Made by a program: the position numbers and the translations under genes. Source: Paratissierella segnis (GTDB taxonomy: Bacteria; Bacillota; Clostridia; Tissierellales; Tissierellaceae). From it: a DNA stretch of 64,000 bases. Where the stretch lies: contig NZ_JACRTG010000011.1 of the NCBI RefSeq assembly GCF_014385195.1, forward strand, positions 8,185 to 72,184, given 5' to 3'. Below, piece by piece: positions 60,346-64,000 of this stretch. The notes beneath the pieces are model-generated. The model had not been told where the DNA came from and made no database searches. It saw nothing but the letters and a program-made list of their open reading frames with translations. Each line of letters opens with the position of its first letter. Within the stretch, counting starts at the first letter, position 1.

Positions 60346-62043
60346 TTATAGTTTAAAATTATCGACCACTGTATTTAGTGTAGTAGATATACCCTCCAAT
60401 TTAGTTGATAGCTTAGCAATTTCATCGATTGTTGCCGATTGATCTTGAATTGAGGCCGCGATCTGTTCAGTAGCCGCTGCTGACTCTTCCGTAACAGATG
60501 ACATATCTTCTATGGTTTTTATTACAATTTCTTTACTCATTGCAGTATCTCTAATGCTATCAATTAAAGTTCTAATTTGTTTTATAACACTGTTAACGGA
60601 CAAATTTATATTTTCAAATGATTCTTTTGTCTCCATGGATTTTTTTGCCGTCTCTTCCATAGAATTTTTGGACGATGCCACATTGCTTTTCGTATTTGAA
60701 ATTTCATTTTGAATATCCTTTATAGAAGCTTCTATAATATTTGTATTTTCCGAAACTTGATTTGCTAATTTTCTTATTTCATTAGCAACTACTTCAAATC
60801 CCCTTCCATGCTCTCCCGCCCTTGCCGCTTCTATTGAAGCATTTAATGCTAATAAATTAGTCTGCTCTGCTATGCTCCTTATTGTATCTATTATTTTCCC
60901 TATCTCTATAGATTTGTCATCTAGAATATTTACCTGTGAATTCATATTTTCAATAATAATATTGTTATTTTTGACTTGCGTTTCCAATAATCCAATGGAT
61001 TTAATTCCTGCTTCATTCACATTAACAATCTTTTCAATATCCTTATTGATTAAATCTGTATTTTCATCCATCAAATTGATTTTATTGTCCAAAGCCAAAA
61101 GCTCTTGAAACCCTTGCTCCGCACTTTTAGCTTGATCACTGGACCCCTTTGCCACTTCATCTATAGAAATTGCTATTTGCTCTATTGATGCTGAAGTCTC
61201 TTCCATTGAACTTGCCAAATCGATTGAATCATCTTCTATATCATGGGATATAGCTTTTATCTTTTTAACTATTTCCTGTAAATTGCCTTGCAATTTATAC
61301 ATTGCTTTTGCCATATGCCCCAATTCTGTGCTACTGTTGGCTATTTTAATATATTTGTCATTATGAATTAAATTGAAATCCGACAAATCTAATGCTAATT
61401 CGGTCAGATTTTTCACCGGTTCAATTACAAGCTTGTCCATAGCAATAAAAACAATCATAAAAATAATTATTATAATTATATTTATACTTATAATAGCAGT
61501 AGTTTGTCTTTTACTTGACGCTACTGACTCTTGAACGAACATATTTGTGTTTGAGCCTAACTTATTACTTATAGCATTGGATAAATTCAATACTTTGTCT
61601 AATCTAGGCTCTATGTTTTCATAGTAGCTGTCTATTCGATCCAAGGTAGATAAATCATTTATATTTTCTGCTGATTTGTGTAAATCTCTATGATATTCGT
61701 CTATCTCCACCAAGAGAGATTTTACATCTTCAGGCAGTGCATTATAATTTCGAGAATTCATTATATCCCTATACTTTTTGCCAAAAGCACAATTATCCGA
61801 ATCAAGCTCACCTGTAAAATCTTCATCTCTTAAGATGGATTCCAATAGATTGTTTTTCCATACCAGATGACTTTCTTTAGCATCCATAAACACTTGATTC
61901 ATATTATTTAGTTCCCTTACATTTAGTGACCATTCTAATTGTTTTCTGGCATTAATAAAAGTCATTACACTCCCTGCGATAAGTACTATGATTACGAGTA
62001 TAAAAATCAGATATGTCCTTTTCTTTAGTGTCATATTGTTCAA
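60346..62043 (-). CDS. Methyl-accepting chemotaxis protein
   Basis: About 566 residues from TTG 62041-62043 (AAGGAGG 8 nt upstream); the longer frame from 62103 runs through that ribosome site. TM1 (about 10-30), a four-helix-bundle ligand domain (about 30-185), TM2 (about 190-210), HAMP, then a signalling domain with the conserved hairpin EQTNLLALNASIEAARAGEHGRGFEVVANEIRKLA. It should report an extracellular signal to CheA/CheW. There is no C-terminal CheR/CheB-tethering pentapeptide. No other chemotaxis genes are in the window. Confidence 0.94.
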   Translation of the reverse strand: MNNMTLKKRTYLIFILVIIVLIAGSVMTFINARKQLEWSLNVRELNNMNQVFMDAKESHLVWKNNLLESILRDEDFTGELDSDNCAFGKKYRDIMNSRNYNALPEDVKSLLVEIDEYHRDLHKSAENINDLSTLDRIDSYYENIEPRLDKVLNLSNAISNKLGSNTNMFVQESVASSKRQTTAIISINIIIIIIFMIVFIAMDKLVIEPVKNLTELALDLSDFNLIHNDKYIKIANSSTELGHMAKAMYKLQGNLQEIVKKIKAISHDIEDDSIDLASSMEETSASIEQIAISIDEVAKGSSDQAKSAEQGFQELLALDNKINLMDENTDLINKDIEKIVNVNEAGIKSIGLLETQVKNNNIIIENMNSQVNILDDKSIEIGKIIDTIRSIAEQTNLLALNASIEAARAGEHGRGFEVVANEIRKLANQVSENTNIIEASIKDIQNEISNTKSNVASSKNSMEETAKKSMETKESFENINLSVNSVIKQIRTLIDSIRDTAMSKEIVIKTIEDMSSVTEESAAATEQIAASIQDQSATIDEIAKLSTKLEGISTTLNTVVDNFKL

Positions 62044-62261
62044 ATATAAAACCTCCTTGTAAATATATAAGTGTAAATAATTACCAGTTTGCCAACAAAA
62101 CAATTAATACCCTTCAAAAATCAAATATAAACATAGTTTTATAAAGTTATTTTTAGATGTATAGTCTAATCTCAAATATTTAACCTTTTTCTTATATTTG
62201 AATATATTAATTAATGGAATATTTATCCCACAATATATTATATGAAAGAAGGATAATTCTA

Positions 62262-63152
62262 ATGGAAATTGTAAGATACAAGGAGATTCAGAAGGTTCAA
62301 TTTATTATTATATTATTAAATATCATAACATCAATATCAAAACTTTTTACAGGCTTTATAATAAATTCTGCTTCAATGATGGCTGATGGATTCCATTCCA
62401 TGACGGATGCCTTAAACAACGTAGCAGGTATGATAGGAGTATATTTTGCATTTCAGCCTGATGACGAAAGGCATCCGTATGGTCACAGAAAATTTGAAAC
62501 CATGGCTACACTGTTAATTAGCGGACTTCTATTGTTTACATCACTTAACTTATTAAAAGGTGCATTTGAAAGAATTGTTAACCCAAAAGTACAAACCGTT
62601 ACAGCTAAAAGCTTTATAATTATGATATTCAGCATAATAGTAAATATCTGTGTAACTACTTACGAAAGGAAAAAGGGTAAGCAGTTGCAAAGTGACTTTT
62701 TAATTTCAGATGCAACTCACACTTTAAGTGATGTGTTCGTATCCATATCTGTATTGGGAACTTTGATAGCAGTAAAGCTTGGACTTTCTTGGATGGATGT
62801 ACTAGTGTCAATATTTATTGCATTAATTATAGCAAAATCCTCTTTTGATATAGTTAAAATGAGTGCAAATATACTCTGTGATGCAATAGCATTAAATCCC
62901 GAAGATATTTCCAATGTGGTATGTGAATTTGATGAAGTTCATTCTTGTCATAAGATACGTTCAAGGGGTCGTGCAGATGATATACATTTAGATTTGCATG
63001 TAGTTGCTGCCAATGATATGAGCCTTGATAAAGCACATAGTCTGGTACATAATATTGAAAAGCTTCTAAAGTCCAGATTCCCTGGAGTAACAGACGTAAA
63101 CGTTCATGTAGATCCTTTAGACTATTATATGAACAAAAGTGCAAATAAATAA
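62262..63152 (+). CDS. Cation diffusion facilitator (CDF) metal exporter
   Basis: About 296 residues from ATG 62262 (AGAAGGA upstream; an earlier ATG at 62214 has none). Six TM helices and a C-terminal cytoplasmic metal-binding domain (about 205-290, ending VTDVNVHVDPLD). The transport-site motifs are MADGFHSMTDAL in TM2 and SDATHTLSDVF in TM5, i.e. an HD-HD set, which in this family favours zinc. It exports divalent metal in exchange for protons. It stands alone ahead of the perR-rubrerythrin genes. Confidence 0.93.
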   Translation: MEIVRYKEIQKVQFIIILLNIITSISKLFTGFIINSASMMADGFHSMTDALNNVAGMIGVYFAFQPDDERHPYGHRKFETMATLLISGLLLFTSLNLLKGAFERIVNPKVQTVTAKSFIIMIFSIIVNICVTTYERKKGKQLQSDFLISDATHTLSDVFVSISVLGTLIAVKLGLSWMDVLVSIFIALIIAKSSFDIVKMSANILCDAIALNPEDISNVVCEFDEVHSCHKIRSRGRADDIHLDLHVVAANDMSLDKAHSLVHNIEKLLKSRFPGVTDVNVHVDPLDYYMNKSANK

Positions 63153-63224
63153 TCATAACAATTCATACCCACCCAGTGAAATATAACTAGGCATAAAACC
63201 TTGGATATTTCTACTGTCGGGCAC

Positions 63225-63300
63225 ACAGCAATGCACAATTGCTGGGGTCGAGCTTTCGGGTAATAAAGACAATTAGCAGTTGACAATGGACAATTAAAAA
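63225..63300. repeat. Mosaic intergenic repeat, copy D
   Basis: It contains gcacaattgctggggtcgag and ctttcgggt (matching copy A's ggggtcgagcttttgggt), plus a degenerate array agcagttgacaatggacaatt. It fills most of the gap between the CDF gene and the perR promoter. Confidence 0.7.
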
Positions 63301-63353
63301 ATAGTGGAGAGTTAAGAACTATGAATGAAGAGTACTTGCCCCCTATTTACCTA

Positions 63354-63402
63354 TTGACAATTAGTGATTTAAAGTCTATAATTTATTTTGTAATGATTAC
63401 AA
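63354..63402 (+). promoter_or_regulatory. perR promoter with PerR box
   Basis: TTGACA (63354-63359), 17 bp, TATAAT (63377-63382), then ttgtaat-g-attacaa (63388-63402), a perfect 7-1-7 inverted repeat matching the PerR/Fur-type box (consensus TTATAATNATTATAA). Overlap with the transcription start points to autorepression. Confidence 0.88.
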
Positions 63403-63450
63403 TTCAGTAAATATTACAAAATTATTAATCTTAAAATAAAGGAAAATGCT

Positions 63451-63867
63451 ATGGATATATCTATTAAAAAAATAGCTCATTCATTATCTGCAAAAGGTAT
63501 AAAACCGTCTCATCAGAGAATAAAAATTATGGAATATCTATTGAAAAATAGATGCCATCCTACAGTTGACATGATCTATACTGATCTTCAAGAAGAGATA
63601 CCCACTCTCTCAAAGACCACAGTATATAATACATTAAATTTATTTACAGAATCAGAATTGGTAAGAGTGCTATCTATAGATGGCATTGAATCCAAATATG
63701 ATATCAATGTAGAAAATCACGGGCATTTTATATGTGAATCCTGTGGGAAGCTTTATGATTTTCCAATAGATATAGATAAATATGTAATTGATGAACTTAT
63801 TGATTTTAAGATTAATGAAAAAAATGTTTATTATAAAGGCATCTGTCCTAGATGCTTAAAGAAATAA
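63451..63867 (+). CDS. perR: Fur-family peroxide-type regulator (PerR)
   Basis: The 138-residue protein has a winged HTH (about 10-85: HPTVDMIYTDLQEEIPTLSKTTVYNTLNLF) and a dimerisation/metal domain with the two structural-zinc pairs CESCGK and CPRCLKK. His in NHGHFICE contributes to the regulatory metal site. In PerR iron-catalysed His oxidation by peroxide relieves repression. Next to rubrerythrin and preceded by a PerR box, it is PerR rather than Fur. ATG 63451 follows AAAGGAAAA. Confidence 0.92.
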   Translation: MDISIKKIAHSLSAKGIKPSHQRIKIMEYLLKNRCHPTVDMIYTDLQEEIPTLSKTTVYNTLNLFTESELVRVLSIDGIESKYDINVENHGHFICESCGKLYDFPIDIDKYVIDELIDFKINEKNVYYKGICPRCLKK

Positions 63868-63893
63868 AATAATTTTAAATCAGGAGGAAAACA

Positions 63894-64000
63894 ATGAAAA
63901 ACTTAAAGGGGACAAAAACAGCAGTAAATTTAATGAAGGCATTTGCAGGAGAGTCACAAGCTAGAAACAGATATACATACTATGCTTCTGTGGCTGATAA
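63894..64000 (+). CDS. rbr: Rubrerythrin (partial, N-terminus only)
   Basis: ATG 63894 follows CAGGAGGAAA. The 35 visible residues (MKNLKGTKTAVNLMKAFAGE, then SQARNRYTYYASVADK) are the diagnostic start of rubrerythrin's di-iron ferritin-like domain, with the first iron-ligand Glu in FAGESQARNRY. It reduces hydrogen peroxide in anaerobes. It lies 26 bp after perR, so both are probably one PerR-controlled operon. Confidence 0.93.
   Translation, partial: MKNLKGTKTAVNLMKAFAGESQARNRYTYYASVAD

Noticed and set aside
62044..62103. Longer start for the chemoreceptor
   Set aside because: The extension is translated from the ribosome site and leader; TTG 62043 has a consensus AAGGAGG, and TM1 follows it directly.
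63153..63353. Possible small gene or RNA between the CDF gene and perR
   Set aside because: Only repeat copy D modules and AT-rich DNA; no start with a ribosome site and no stable hairpin of note.

Overview
The window is AT-rich, with small intergenic gaps, strong AGGAGG ribosome sites, frequent TTG/GTG starts, rho-independent terminators and sigma-A promoters (TTGACA-N17-TATAAT). With SufCBDSU, PPDK and its regulatory protein, PTS transporters, YesM/YesN two-component systems, PerR-rubrerythrin and no respiratory genes, this points to an anaerobic low-GC Firmicute, probably Clostridia or Tissierellia. This is inference; there is no rRNA here to prove it. I found no tRNA, rRNA, CRISPR, prophage or intact insertion sequence.

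Layout. 1-7.9 kb (minus strand): the start of a ribose-type sugar ABC ATPase, a YesM/YesN pair, then an IclR-headed operon with a shortened NagB-like protein, tagaturonate reductase and altronate dehydratase. 8-19.4 kb (minus): delta-1-pyrroline-5-carboxylate dehydrogenase; a TetR-FtsH operon with an obvious operator; an Mrp ATPase; a CBS protein, PPDK regulatory protein and PPDK cluster; an FMN-binding lipoprotein; a small unknown protein; an L,D-transpeptidase. 19.6-24.5 kb (plus): sufCBDSU. 24.6-36.1 kb (minus): a second sugar system containing a YesN/YesM pair, a degenerate RbsA-like protein, a complete ribose-type ABC transporter, a SIS isomerase, two ROK kinases and ManA. 36.3-43.5 kb (minus): a GntR-controlled amino-sugar PTS operon (AgaS, tagatose-bisphosphate aldolase, sugar-phosphate kinase, mannose-family EIIB/C/D/A, HAD phosphatase). 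43.7-46.3 kb: a PAS-GGDEF diguanylate cyclase, an EamA-type transporter and a nitroreductase. 46.5-58.4 kb (minus): a ten-gene peptide or acyl-amino-acid operon (amidohydrolase, two tandem deacylase paralogues, OppBCADF, S9 peptidase, M20-type protein) with a divergent LysR gene. 59.9-60.3 kb: remains of an iron-siderophore binding protein and an AraC regulator. 60.3-64 kb: chemoreceptor, cation-diffusion transporter, PerR and the start of rubrerythrin.

The common theme is scavenging of sugars, amino sugars and peptides, each catabolic block having its own regulator (YesN twice, IclR, GntR, LysR).

The strongest candidate for something undescribed is the 32.0-36.1 kb unit. A histidine kinase with almost no extracellular part is co-transcribed with a two-domain RbsA-like protein that has lost most ATPase motifs, directly upstream of a real ribose-type transporter whose promoter carries a 21-bp-spaced direct repeat. 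I infer that the decoy ATPase reports transporter status to the kinase. Other notable oddities are an M20-family protein missing three of its five metal ligands, a NagB-like protein lacking its phosphate-binding segment, and a CcpN-like CBS protein without its DNA-binding domain.
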